From Microcebus murinus (Eukaryota; Chordata; Mammalia; Primates; Cheirogaleidae): DNA of 64,000 bases. Below the pieces are notes generated by a model. That model had not been told where the DNA came from. It searched no databases and saw nothing but the letters and a program-made list of their open reading frames with translations. Both the position numbers and the translations under genes were made by a program. How positions within the stretch are numbered: the first letter of the stretch is position 1; every line of letters begins with the position of its first letter. Positions 49,204 to 61,440 of this stretch are shown one piece after another. Where the stretch lies: contig NC_134111.1 in NCBI RefSeq assembly GCF_040939455.1, positions 56,686,501 to 56,750,500 on the forward strand, in the 5' to 3' direction.

Positions 49204-49914
49204 AAGTGTGCAAAGTACAGTGATTTCTGCACAGTGTTGGGTTGAGCTGTTTTTGAAGATAGGTCAATAAGAGTTTATAGCACCAAGACAGAATTCCAAT
49301 AAAACTCAGCTTGTTCTGTCACTCATATAGGCCCTTCATTTATTCCCTTCTTTTTAGTGAAATTAACTAGCTATCTTACAAATGTGAAGGAGTCAAGGAG
49401 GAGTCAAGTCTACTGACCACAGCCCATGTCATGCAACATGACCCCTATGTAATAAATCTTTGGGAAAGCAGGTCTTCTTTTCCAAATGGGACCTGTCTTC
49501 ACTTTTCTCATGTGAGACTTGGCAAATGGGACATTCTGAATCTGACAGGCCACTTCTCTTCTCCTCAGCTGACAACTCTTTAACACAGATGTCAGCTGGA
49601 AAACTTTACTAGGGCACGTAGAGGATCAGAACTTTTGAATCCCATCCAGCCAAGAGAGTCCATCATTCTTCAGCTCTCTGCCTGCCCCACCCCATCCCAA
49701 CAGCCATATATCACTCCTGCAAGTCTTCCCAGCTCCAATGAGATGGCACAAAACATGGGAGAGGGGAAGGACTGGCTGTCAACATGAAGCTGGTTTAAGG
49801 AGTTCTTTCGTGAGAAGTTCACTAAGGAAGAGAAAAATATGAATTTCTATGACCTATTCTTTTACAAAGATTTAGGAGTTTGGGAAGAAATGTGAACAAA
49901 TTTAGGGCTTTTTA

Positions 49915-50135
49915 TCATAGTGTAATAGCTATAGAGTCAGATCCAGCTCAAATTTTGCTTTGACCATTTACTAGTGATGAGACTTTAGAGAATTACTTAC
50001 TCTCTGAGACTCAGTTTTCTCATCAGAAATATAATACCTGTCTTTAGGATTTGGAAAGAGAAGAACAATATAACACTTCTAAAATGTTTAACACAGTGTC
50101 TGGCACAGAGTATGCATCTAAGAAATGTTCTCTCT
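49915..50135 (-). repeat. MIR SINE, antisense
   Basis: 'AGAGTCAGATCCAGCTCAAATTTTGC', 'TCTGAGACTCAGTTTTCTCATC' and 'ACACAGTGTCTGGCACAGAGTATGC' are antisense MIR in order. Confidence 0.88.
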
Positions 50136-50734
50136 TTGTTTCTCTGATCCTGAAAAAGAGCCGGGTGTTTAGAGGTCCAAATTTAGAAATGCCTTCAATA
50201 TCCTCGGCATATTCCACTTTTATTGGCTTTGTCTTTGTTTTGGCTTTATGCCAGGGACTCTTAAATTAGGATCCTTAGAGCACCCCCTCTCCAGGAATTG
50301 TAGGTAAATATTTGCAACTATGCTCATTTCTCAGAGAGGAAATCAGATTTAATCAATTCTCAAAAGATTCTGTGATTCAAAAAGATTAAAAATCTCTGCA
50401 TATGTTGTATGAAAAGTTGTAGGCAAACTAAATATCTTTTTGTAAATTAAATTTGATTTTTAATATACTACAAGAGCCTGTGAGTAAAAGGTACTCTACA
50501 CTGAGTCTTTGTATAAAGCAAATATTTGTTTCATAAACTATATATTTAATCTAGGGTTTTTCAGTTTTTGCACACTGTGTTTGCTTAAAATAGAACACAC
50601 AATGATGTTATATGCACAGTAACTAACTTCCATTAATAATTTACAACATAGCTCAGGAGGTCAAGTTCAAGTCCAATGTACATGGAAACAGAAAGAACTC
50701 CAGAAAGACCCTGCTCTTAACTGGACAGAATCTT

Positions 50735-50825
50735 AGTTATCCTCTGCTCCAAACATCTCACTTTATGGATGAAGAAATTGAGGTTCTAAGAGGTTATGTG
50801 ATTTGCCCAAGGTCATCACAATAGT
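50735..50825 (+). repeat. MIR-type fragment
   Basis: 'TTTATGGATGAAGAAATTGAGG' and 'GTGATTTGCCCAAGGTCATCAC' match the MIR core region. Confidence 0.65.
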
Positions 50826-50859
50826 TATGGACAATGAGAAATAACAGCTGTAAAACTAA

Positions 50860-51085
50860 TGACAGTGATTATGATGATGATGACAGCACTATGATCTATT
50901 GAGCATTTACTTGAGTTAAGCCTTTTAAAGACTTAACCTCACGTACTTTCACTACAACCCTGCAGGAAAGTTTTATTACCTCTATTCAGCAGATAAAGCA
51001 CTCTGCCCAGGGCTCCATAGCCAGTAAAGGGATAACTCAGAACTCAAACCTACTCACAACTCAGAACCCTGTTTTAGCTTGAAAG
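50860..51085 (+). repeat. MIR SINE
   Basis: 'CTATTGAGCATTTACTTGAG', 'TACAACCCTGCAGGAAAGTTTTATTACC' and 'GGGCTCCATAGCCAGTAAAGGG' follow MIR on the plus strand. Confidence 0.8.
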
Positions 51086-52025
51086 ACTGGTCTTAAGCAC
51101 TACTTGAAACTGCTTCCCAGAACACAACAGCACAGACAGTCATGTGCCTTGAAATCTGAACAATTAAAAGGTTAGTTAGGAAAGATATATCTACAACCTT
51201 TAAGACCCACTCATATATTCAGATGGGGTTTTACATATACAATATTAGACAGGTCTTGCTAATGCTGCACTTTCACAGAGATATATTAGGAATATAATCT
51301 CTAGAACAAATCCAGGTCACCTCCTGCTTGCAGTATCACCCTTAGACACAGCCCTCCGTGACCATTCCCCTACCCAGTCTGTAGGTCAAGGAGATTGGCC
51401 CACATTAAGTCTATGCCTTCTCCACCCCCACTCCTTCTAGACCACATCCTGAGAACCTGGGATTCCATAAGTCTTCACCCTAATGGCCCTGGAACCACTT
51501 CCAAGGCTTGCACAGGTCTTTTTTTCCAGATCCCTCTCCCTGAAGTAGACAACACCTGTAAGGGCCTGGGAGTGTCCTAAGGAGAGCCAGTATTAGGAAA
51601 TGTAGATGGAGCTTAGCAGTGAGGACTCTGAGGTGCTCACATTTTTGCAGTACAGGATGGGAGTAGGACAGGAACCACATTGTGCTTCCATGTTCTGATA
51701 CAGAACTTTGAGGTGTCTAGGAATTCTAAAATAATACCTAGCCGCCTCAGATTTTTGTGAGTATATATTTGTAAAAGTAACAGGATAAAATATATTTTAT
51801 TTAACATCTTGTTAGCTTGATTTTCAACTTTAAAATATTAATAGTTAGACATATGTGGGCTTTAATTTGCATTCTTGTCCCAGGCCTCACAAATGGTAGC
51901 ATAAAGCAGGGAAAAGCAGGACCTCCCTCTTTTGGGTTTCCTGGTCCTTTGATGCCTCTATTGTGGCTCCAAATCTGCTTTGGTTCCTGTTTTTATCACT
52001 CTACCTTTATTGGTGATATAGTAAA
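51086..52025. other. Unique intronic sequence
   Basis: No gene or named repeat was recognised. The open frames of 60-80 residues on both strands have no known domain. Confidence 0.4.
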
Positions 52026-52029
52026 AAAT

Positions 52030-52830
52030 CCATCTATTCAAATATCCAGCTGACATTTAATGATGGCTGACTGTAAGCCACACACTGTACTAGGTGTTAA
52101 GGCTATGACAATGGACCAGAAACCCCCAGTCCTTGCACTCAGAAAGCTAACTGCCTTGTGAAGGGTCCACTTGAATATACGGGCATTTAAAATACAGAGT
52201 AGTAATATGACGATGGGAATAATACAGGATATGCTGGTGGTGCCCTGAACTGAAAGAATTTCATATTGACTAAAGTTGTCTCTGAGCTGAGAAATGTTCC
52301 TGGAGAGATAAGCTGGAATCAGACCAATGCAGGTCTTATAAGTCATGTTAATGTGTTTGGACTTATCCTAAAGGTAGTGCAAAGTCAAAGACAGATTTTA
52401 TTTTATCATTATGCTTTTTAATTTTGCCTAGGAATCCAGAGTGTCATGATATGACAAAGACAGATTTTAAACAAGGGCATGACATGATGAGACTTTCATG
52501 TTAGGAGCATCAGTGGTTAGAGAATGGAATATGTTATATGCATGAGGAGCTCATGGGGAAGTGGTGGGTGGAACAGAGGCTGATGGACCTAAGGAGTTCA
52601 AATAGGAGGCATTATAGTAATAGTAATCTATGCAAGAGGAGAGACATGAACCCAGGGTTAGGGTGTGGTGAGAAAAGAATCCAGAGGAAAGAGGTGGATT
52701 CATTAGGTCATGATAAGTGATGATTGGATATGGGGCTACTATCCAATGGACTATAAAGCAAAGCTCTTGGCTTGGGTAGATGATGGGGCCAATCACAGAG
52801 AAAGAACACAAAGGGAGAGGTCAGCTTAGA
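52030..52830 (+). repeat. Long copy of an old interspersed repeat, family not named
   Basis: It runs 'GACTGTAAGCCACACACTGTACTAGG', 'GTCCTTGCACTCAGAAAGC', 'GTTTGGACTTATCCTAAAGG', 'GGGCATGACATGATGAGAC', 'AGGAGGCATTATAGTAATAG' and 'GATTGGATATGGGGCTAC', the order of a common ~1.5 kb ancient mammalian repeat. Related short pieces lie at 13990, 25340, 34310 and 61268. Confidence 0.6.
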
Positions 52831-53089
52831 GGGAAATTTCATTACTGAGCTTTGGCCTCAGAATCCCTTGAAGCCAGAGCTTCTGGTTTTCACCTTCTGA
52901 TACTACACACTAAGACTGAGGGTGCCGGACTGATGTGCTAGACTGTGTGGGCACTCCCTGCCCACTCTGCCCTGTTTCTTCCATACCACTGGGAGAAAAG
53001 ACAGACAAATAGCAGCCATGAATAAAGGGAATTCTTGAATGAGGATCTCATTTATAATCCTTGTAAAGATAAGTATTTGTTTAAAATAT

Positions 53090-54335
53090 TTGGCCATGGT
53101 TCTGGGAAAATTGGATAGCCACATGTAGAAGACTAAAACAGGATCTGGTCCTCTCACTGCTCACAAAAATCAACTCAAGCTGGATAACAGACTTAAACCT
53201 AAGGCATGAAATCATAAGGATTCTAGAAGAAAATGTTGGAAAAATCTTATAGACATTGGCCTAGAAAAAGAATTTATGAAGAAGACCCCAAAGGCAATTA
53301 CAGCAACAACAAAAATAAATAAATGGGACCTGATTAAATTAAAAAGCTTCTACATAGTCAAGGAAACAATCATTAGAGTGAATAGACAACCTGCAGAATG
53401 GGAGAAAATATTTGCATGCTATACATCTGATAAAGGTCTAATAAAGAGAATATATAAAGAACTCAAGAAAATCAGCAAGAAAAAATCAAACCACCTCATT
53501 AAAAAGTGGGCAAAGGACATGAACAGAAACTTTTCAAAAGATAGACTAATGTACAACAAGCATATGAAAAAATGATCAACATCTCTAATCCACATCAGGG
53601 AAATGTAAATCAACACCACAATGAGATATCACTTAACTCCAGTGAGAATGGCTTTTATCAAAAAGTCCCAAAACAACAAATGTCAGCATAGCTACAGAGA
53701 GATAGGAATACTCATATACTGCTGGTGGGAATGCAAACTGGTACAACCTCTGTGGAAAGTAATATGGAGATACTTCAAAGAACTAAAAGTAGAACTACCA
53801 TTTGATTCAGCAATCCTGCTACTGGGTATTTACTCAAAAGAAAAAAAGACATTGTATAAAAAAGACATCTGTGCTCAAATGTTTATAGCAGCATAATTCA
53901 CAATTACAAAGATGTGGACACAATCCAAGTGCCCATCAATACATGAATGGATTAATATAATTTGGTATATGTATACCATGGAGTATACTCAGCCATTAAA
54001 AAAAAAATGGTGAGCTAATACCTCTTCTATTATCCTGGATGGAGCTGGAGCCCATTCTTCTAAGTAAAGTATCTCAAGAATGGAAAAACAAACACCACAT
54101 GGACTCACCATTAAATTAGTACTAATCGATCAACACTTACATGCACATATTATAGTAACATTAGGCAGGTGGGAGGTGGGATAGGGTATGGGTATATTCA
54201 CACCTAATGGGTGTTGTGCACACTGTCTGGGGGATAGGTATGCTTGTAGCTTTGACTTGGGTGGTGCAAAGGCAATTTACATGACCAAAGCATTTATACC
54301 CCCATAATATTCTGAAATTTAAAAAAATTTAAAAA
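53090..54335 (+). repeat. 5'-truncated LINE-1 with ORF2 3' end
   Basis: It begins inside ORF2 (…GGGAAAATTGGATAGCCACATG…), runs through the C-terminal ORF2 region ('AATGGGAGAAAATATTTGCATGC', 'CACAATGAGATATCACTTAAC', 'ATGGAGTATACTCAGCC') and ends in a strepsirrhine-type 3' UTR '…TTTATACCCCCATAATATTC' plus an A-rich tail. ORF2 is broken into short frames (99 and 91 residues), so it is inactive. The reverse transcriptase core lies upstream of the truncation and is absent. Confidence 0.92.
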
Positions 54336-55584
54336 TCAAATCAAATATTAATTAATAAGTCACCAGGACTATTCAATAAATGACAGTGCATCTGAATTTC
54401 CACAATTATATTTGATTTTCAGGTGTCCCAAATATTATCACAAGAATTGAGATCTAGTCAATATTTCAAGATTCTACTCTCAAGTATTTGATATTAACCT
54501 AATAAATGTTGACCCTTCACAAGCTAAGAAAGTGATTTAGAAATGGCTAATTCATATCTTCTCTAATATATCTTCTCAAACTTTACATATGTATTTCACA
54601 GTACATCTGTATCCACAATTAACCCTTAAAGATCTGAATTATAGACTTTTCTCAATCTCTAAGAATTTTACATGGGAAATTCCAGAAAGAAAATTTTAAG
54701 CAATAGTACTTAGACATAAAAGAAATAGTATAATTTTTAATTTTTATTTTGCTAAACATCGACTGATATGCCAATAATTCATTGTGAAGCTAGCAGCTAC
54801 CAGGAAAAACAAAACAAAACAAAACAAAAAAATGGGTTCAGTTCTAAAGGATGGGTTCAGTTCTTCTTGAAAACAAACTTTTTGAAAGTAAAGTTTATCA
54901 TTTTATGCAATATTGATGAATTTTGTGTATTTTTAACTATATTATATGGAGTACAATTATGGCTTTTTAAAAATAAAGAATTTAGATTAAATGCTAAATT
55001 TTAAAGAGTTATATTTGAACTTTTTAACAATTGTGCTATATGAATTTTTGAAGTTAAAAAATAGAAATCAATACCATGTAAGGAAAAAAATTAAAATCAG
55101 ATGAGAAAGCTTTCAAGGACTTCATTAATATTTTAAGCAAGCGCCGGGGAAAAAGGCAAGTTGTATTTCAGCAATGCCAAGGTTACTCACATCTAATGCC
55201 TATGTGGCTTTGGGTAAAAATCTTAATTTTTTTATACTTCAGTTCCTTTGTGAATATGAGAAATAGAATAAAAACAAACTCACCAAAATGCCATATAAAA
55301 TAAGGTTTCTAATGAGCTCTGACATTCACTTGATAAAAAATAAAGCATTATTATTAGATTCATCTTATTTTCTCTTTACATAGAACCATATCCCTGTGAA
55401 CCAAAAAGAATGATTTTTTAAATTACTCCTTTATTGTAATGCTGTTTAAAAAATCCATTAACAAAATCTTTACCCAAGAGGAATGGTTCAGAAAAGTTAG
55501 GTAAGGATGGAGAGTGAGGGAGGCGAGGTTTTACCGGAGGAGAGGAGCTCTTTGTTTCACTTGTTCTCTTACTTCCTTCTTTCC
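54336..55584. other. Unique AT-rich intronic sequence
   Basis: No gene was seen. Contains an (AAAAC)n run at 54806-54830 and a 14-bp direct repeat ATGGGTTCAGTTCT at 54832-54845 and 54851-54864. Confidence 0.5.
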
Positions 55585-55604
55585 TTTTTTTTTTGGGGGG
55601 GGGG
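55585..55604 (+). repeat. T10-G10 homopolymer switch
   Basis: Ten T followed directly by ten G, at the 3' (poly-A) side of the antisense L1 that follows. Confidence 0.8.
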
Positions 55605-57375
55605 AATTATTCTTTCTTAAAAATGTTAATTATTATGGGTACATAAAAGTTCTATATCTTTACAGGGTAAATGTGATGTTTTGATATAAGTATATAATGT
55701 AAATTAATTAAATCAGGGTAATTGGGGTATATATTATCTCAGGTATTTATCATTTCTTCTGTTAGAAACATTCCAATTCTACCCTTCTAGTTATTTTAAA
55801 GTATACCCTAACTCATTATTGATCATAGTCACTTTGTTGTTCTATCAAATATTGTTTACTCTATCTAAATATATTTTTGTACCCATTAACCATCCCCACT
55901 TTAGCCTTCCTCCCTGCTACCCTTTCCAGCCTCTGGTAGCCATCATTCTACTCCTCTGTCTCTAGAAGATCAATTGTTTTTAATATTTAGCTCCCACATA
56001 TGAGTGAGAACATTTAAGATTTTTCTTTCTGTTCTTGGGTTATTTCACTTAACATAGTGTTCTCCAGTTCTATCCATGTTGTTGCAAATGGTAGGATTTC
56101 ATTCTTTTTATGGCTGTATAATATTCCATTGTGTATATGTACCACAGTTTCTTTATCCATTCATCCACTGATGGACACTTAGATTGATTCCAAGTCTTGG
56201 CTATTGTGAATAGTGCTGCAATAAACATGGGAATGCAGGTATCTTTTCAATATACTAAATTCCCCTTCCCTGGATATATATCCAGCAGTAAGATTGCTGG
56301 GTCACATGGTAGTTCTGTTTTCGGTTTTTTGAGGAACCTCCATACTGTTCTCCACAGTGGTTGTGGTAATTTACATTCTCACCAACAGCATATGTGGGTT
56401 CTCCTTTCTCCATATCCCCACCAGCATTCATTATTGCCGGTCATTTTGATAAAAGCCATTTTAACTGGGGTAAGATGATATTTAATTATAGTTTTGATTT
56501 GCGTTTCTCTGATGACTAATGATGTTGAGCATTTTTTCATGTATCTGTTGACCATTTGTGTGTCTTCTTTTGAGAAATGTCTATTCAGATACTTTATCCA
56601 TTTTTTAAATCAGATTATTTGATTTTTTCCCTACTGAGTTGTTGGAGCTCCTTATCAAATGGATAGTTTATAAATATTTTCTCCCATTCTGTGGGTTATC
56701 TCTTGATTGATTGTTTCCTTTGCTGTGTAGAAGCTTTTTAACATGACGTGGTCCTATTTGTCCAATTTTTCTTTGGATGCCTGTGCTTTGGGAGTATTAC
56801 TCAAGAAGACCTTGCCCAGACCAATGCCCTGAAGTGTTTCTCAAATTTCAATTGAAAAATAATTGATTTCAATTTTTTTTTTTTTTTGAGAAAGAGTCTC
56901 ATTCTGTTGCCTGGGCTAGAGTGCTGTGGCGTCAGCCTAGCTCACAGCAACCTCAACCTCCTGGGCTCAAGTGATCTTTCTGCCTCAGCCTCCTGAGTAA
57001 CTGGGACTACAGGCATGTGCCACCATGCCCAGTTAATTTTTTCTATATATTTTTAGTTGTCCAGCTAATTTCTTTCTATTTTTAGTAGAGACAGGTTCTT
57101 GCTCTTGCTCAGGCTGGTCTTTAACTCCTGATCTTGAGCAATCCTCCCACCTTGGTCTCCCAGAGTGCTAGGGTTACAGGCGTGAGCCATCGAGGCTGGC
57201 CTTTGAATTTCTTAATACTTGTTTTGGCGCCTATCCTACCATATGGTCTATCCTTGAGAATGATCCATGAGCTGAGGAGAGGAAGGTGTATTCTGTAGCT
57301 GTTAGATGAAACATTCTGTAATTATCAATTATGTCCATTTGATCTATAGTGCAGGTTCTTCTGAAGGTGCTTGTT
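55605..57375 (-). repeat. Antisense LINE-1 with internal deletion and nested Alu
   Basis: From 55605 to about 56842 it is antisense L1 3' UTR and ORF2 end ('CCAGCCTCTGGTAGCCATC', 'GTTGCAAATGGTAGGATTTC', 'GCAATAAACATGGGAATGCAGG', 'CCCAGACCAATGCCCTGAAG'). From about 56855 it resumes with a more 5' ORF2 region ('TTGATTTCAATTTT', then after the Alu 'AATTTCTTAATACTTGTTTTGG' and 'ATATGGTCTATCCTTGAG'). The intervening ORF2 part is missing. No intact frame remains. Confidence 0.88.
56872..57201 (-). repeat. Lemur-type Alu SINE, antisense, inside L1
   Basis: A T run is followed by the antisense Alu. The linker at about 57036-57085 reads, reversed, 'AGAAAGAAATTAGCTGGACA' then 'ACTAAAAATATATAG', the strepsirrhine type. 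It ends GGCTGGCC at 57201 and splits the L1 sequence. Diverged more than the copy at 3830. Confidence 0.93.
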
Positions 57376-58102
57376 TACATGGATAGTTGTTGAAAATGAT
57401 GTTCATACAGAAGGATGATCACTGGAGGTTTCTATTTGGCTATCTTGCTCTGCCCCCTCTTTATTCCTTTCTTAAACTTCTCTTTACTCCTGCCTTCTAG
57501 GATAGTTCTTTTTCCAGGCCCTCCTCTGGACTCTCAGATGAAGTAGTCCTCTTTTTTTGAGAACTCCCCTTCCTCTTCTGGTTCTGTATATGTTGATGTT
57601 GCTCAGGTGTCAACATTGGTTGTCTGCTTGTGGTCCTCTACCTCTGGATGATCTCCCTGCCTCCCAGGGGACCATCTCTCTGCTACTCAGAGCTCAGGCC
57701 TCTGCCTGCTGGGTATTGCCAACTGGATGGCCCATAACTGTGTCTAAAGCCAAACTCATTTTGGCTGACAGATTTTACTCTGAAATGTGACAGAATGAAA
57801 TTGCTCATTCTAAAGAAATATCTTATCACAATAAAAACATATATTTAGAAGAGGAAGCAAGCCAGTATCAAAGAGTAAGAAAAAATTAACAAGATTTCTT
57901 ATAAATCTTAAGTATATCAAAATTAGATATTTTAATAATACTTATAGTGACCTGATTACAAACTAAATTTAACATTATTTGAACTTTAGCTTCAAATGAA
58001 CATGGCCCTTTGTTTTGTTTTGTTTTGCCCCTTACCAAATGTTAAAATCAGATTGAGAAACAGAGGAAGAAATACTGTTTATTTGGAATTCTCCTTGGCC
58101 TT
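57376..58102. other. Unique intronic sequence
   Basis: No gene or named repeat was recognised. A 77-residue plus-strand open frame at 57557 has no known domain. Confidence 0.4.
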
Positions 58103-58113
58103 CAAGCATTGCT

Positions 58114-58498
58114 TTTTTTTTAAAAAAAAAATTATTTCAAAATATTAAAGGGGTACAAATATTTCTGATACGTGGCTTTAGTCTGGATTATAAATGTGTC
58201 TGTCCCCTGAATAATGTTCATTGTACCGGTTAGGTGGGTTTTTACCCCTCTCCCTCTCTCCTCCCCACTGCTTGATTTCCAATGACTTTTTCTTCCCTCT
58301 GTGCATTTGTGTGCCCACCGGTTAGTTCTAATTTATTAGACAGTACATGTGGTGTTTGTTTTTCCATTCTTGAAATACTTCGCTTAGGATAATGGTCTCC
58401 AGTTCCTTTCATATAGCTGCAAAAAGAATTAATTCATTCTTTTTATGGCTGAGTAGTACTCCGTGGTATACATATAGCACATTTTGTTAATCCACTCA
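58114..58498 (-). repeat. 5'-truncated LINE-1, strepsirrhine 3' end, antisense
   Basis: A T run and 'TATTAAAGGGGTACAAATATTTCTG' (antisense of the shared L1 tail) lead into '…GGTCTCCAGTTCC', 'TTTATGGCTGAGTAGTACTCCGTGG' of the ORF2/3' UTR. It is flanked by CAAGCATTGCT at 58103-58113 and 58499-58509, an 11-bp target-site duplication. Confidence 0.88.
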
Positions 58499-59039
58499 CA
58501 AGCATTGCTCTTTTCCCAAGCAAAGTGAAGAAACTTTCAAAGGCTACTTTCCTGGGAGCAAGGCTTTATGAGGTAGCTGATTCTGCTCCCTTCACTGCAG
58601 AAAACCAGACTGAAGAGAAGAAATCAATTTAAAGAGTAAAGCAAAAGAGAGGAAAGGATTAACATGTCTCTCCCTACCAAAATTTCTGTGTGAAGAATAG
58701 TGATTATGCCCAAATGTTTTGGTGTCGTTAAAATTAAAAAGATTTTTTTAAGGGAAAGTGCTCATGTTTTTAGTTTATGTTCTTGACCTGGTGCTGGTGT
58801 AATACCCACCGGATATTTTAAAATTTTGAAGTGCTACAAGATTTTCATTAAAACTCAACTAGAATTTCTTTATGGGTTCATTTAAAAGTAACCATTGAAA
58901 CATTTAAATTACTATGTTTGCAGAAAAACTTTCCTTCCCTTAGACAACTCCTCTCCTTGTATTCTTTAAGTTAAATGGTGACAACTCTATCATAACACTT
59001 TTCTCCTACCTTTCTTCTCACAGGCACACAGCCACCCAG

Positions 59040-59780
59040 TCTTAGGTGTTTAACCCTCCAATATGTCTCAATTCCATGCCTGTGACTGGCCTCTGCCCTA
59101 GTTCAAACCCTCATCTCATCCCACCGTTTACTAGTCTCCTTCACTCCAGTTTTATTCTCCTAAGATCTCCCATGCTGCTGCCAGAACTACATGTCTAAAA
59201 TCAAAATTGAACCACATCACTCTTTTACTTAAGATCCTTTTCGTCATTCATCCATTCAATACATATTTTCTGAAGGCTAGGGCCTGTCAGCCAAGTCTAT
59301 GCACCACACTGGGAATGTGGCTTAAACAAGGCCATCAGGGTCTCCATGCCCATGGAGCTTCATTTCCCTCAGGTCATTTACACTAAAATGGCCTACATCG
59401 TCCTCCATGTTGAGATTCCTGACTACCATTTGAGCTTCATTTCTCACCATCCCTGACTCAAACATGGCATCAGCAATACGCATCTGTTTATATTTCTATG
59501 TATGCATTATGCTATTTCACATCTCTGTGATTTTCTCTTACTGACCCTTTGCTCTCTTCCTCCACTTTCATCTGCCTTATTTGTATTCATCTTTAAGAGA
59601 TGAAGTCTCTTTTTGACCCACTAAAGCTGAATGAAGTATTCCGTCACCATTTCCACAACACCTATAGTCCACACCCCCATACCTACTATATTATATTGCA
59701 AGTACCTTTATATATCAACATGATCATTTTATGTATACTCAGCTCTAGACAAACATTTATTTAATGACTACCAAACTTAA
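59040..59780 (+). repeat. L2 LINE with nested older-type fragment
   Basis: 'CTGCTGCCAGAACTACATGTCTAAAATC', 'CACATCACTCTTTTACTTAAGATCC' and later 'GGCCTACATCGTCCTCCATG', 'CTTTAAGAGATGAAGTCTC' fit L2. The piece at about 59243-59368 ('CATTCAATACATATTTTCTGAAGG…CACACTGGGAATG') looks like the other old repeat family, nested in it. Confidence 0.65.
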
Positions 59781-61264
59781 ACATGATTCCTAAATTCAAT
59801 ATATTCTATAATGATACAGAGAAAATTGGTGGCAAAGAGATACTAATAGTACAGAGTCATCATTCAGGGAAGAGAGCAGGGATCAATAGGTGTTTGGATC
59901 CCAGCTCTAATTCCATATCCACCATGAGCTTAAACGTTTCAGGCAATTCAACCAACATTGGATAAGTCCAGCTGATTGTCTTGTTCCATTAATCTCTGCT
60001 GCACTGTCATGTATGCCTGCCTGATCAAGGTGTTAATTGTGTGTGTGTGATAAAGGCTGATTCTTTTGCTAGAGAAGAAGGTTTGAGGGAAGCCTCTTAT
60101 AAAATGGCTTTTAAGTATTCCTCATATGGAATATAAGAAATTGAGGAGAAAACTGGGCATGGAAATATATTGAGGCAGTAGAAAGTAATTGCTGTCTGCA
60201 AATGAATATTTATGACAGGGAGAAGAGCCCCATATTACTGAGCTAATACAGTAAAACTAAGACTTCCCATGAGGCTTTCAGAACACTCTGTGAGACAATA
60301 AGCAGGCTACCCAGGCCCAGCTGGACTGAAGGGCTCTTGTTTTTTAAGGCCAAGATTAACAAGAAATAAGCCAAAGCTACTTCCTAAAATGAGATCTTGG
60401 AATAATATTTTTTTTTCCATTCTAACCCACTTCAAATTTTAATTAGAGTAGATAATATAAAGTTGATTATATATCAGATATATAAATTTCACAGTGAAAC
60501 ATAATGTTTCTCTAATAGCATATGCCAAAAAGCATACAGGACTATAGTTCCTTTCCATCTGTAAAACCTATCATTGTAATTCTCTAATTACATAGCTCCA
60601 GCATCTACTTTAAATAGAAATGTTGCCCATTCATGCCAGTATATTTCTAGTAGAAAATGTAGCAACTAGACCTGTGTTCCTTTATAATTACTGATCTTGG
60701 GGAAAAATAGCAGGTTAATTTAAGGGTTTATTGAAACTTTGTAAATTGTATAACTTCTTATTCTTATCAGAAAAAACTATAATTGCTTTTTATAAAAGTT
60801 TGGATAATTATGTGTCAGTATTTCTAATAAATTACTAAGATGAATACTAATTATATCCACAGTGAGGAAACTACTGAATAAAATAATTATTTAGTGGCAT
60901 GTAGCTGTCTTTATTTAAAAAAAAAACAACTTGTGGCTATGAATAAATATAAATGTGTTTGAATTTCTGTAAGTTCTTTTAGGTTGATATATTTAACTGG
61001 TAATGTTTTTAAGCTGACATATATCCATTTTTCACATTAAGCAATCAATAAGTTTTTAAATAGTTTTTCCCTGCTTCAGCAATTATTCAGTATTTAATTA
61101 CATAATTATATATTATTACTTAGACATTAATCACTTTCCTTAACTAGTGACGGTACTCTGAATGTAGGATGTATGTGTGTTCATTCATATACACACTGAT
61201 AGATTCTTCATGTAATATTTATATTGATGTATGTTGCACATTTAAGTACTGTAGACTTACATTC
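59781..61264. other. Unique AT-rich intronic sequence, nothing recognised
   Basis: No exon, RNA gene or named repeat was seen on either strand. Confidence 0.45.
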
Positions 61265-61267
61265 ATA

Positions 61268-61440
61268 AGCTTGAATCCATTAATCCACTCATTCAAATAT
61301 TTATTTAGCATCTACTATGAGCCTGGCCCTGTGTTCATCCTAAAACATGGTCCTTGCTCTTAAGAAGCTAGTTGGGAAAATAAAATAAACACATTACAAA
61401 GGCAATGAGTGAGTTATGTACAAGGTGATGAGTAACTCTC
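61268..61440 (+). repeat. Old interspersed repeat, family not named
   Basis: 'CATTCAAATATTTATTTAGCATCTACTATGAGCCTGGCCCTGTG' and 'GGTCCTTGCTCTTAAGAAGC' match the same ancient family as 25340. Confidence 0.6.

Noticed and set aside
53276..53896. Possible gene with Lys-rich frames of 99 and 91 residues
   Set aside because: This is the C-terminal end of L1 ORF2, broken by stops; it is a repeat remnant.
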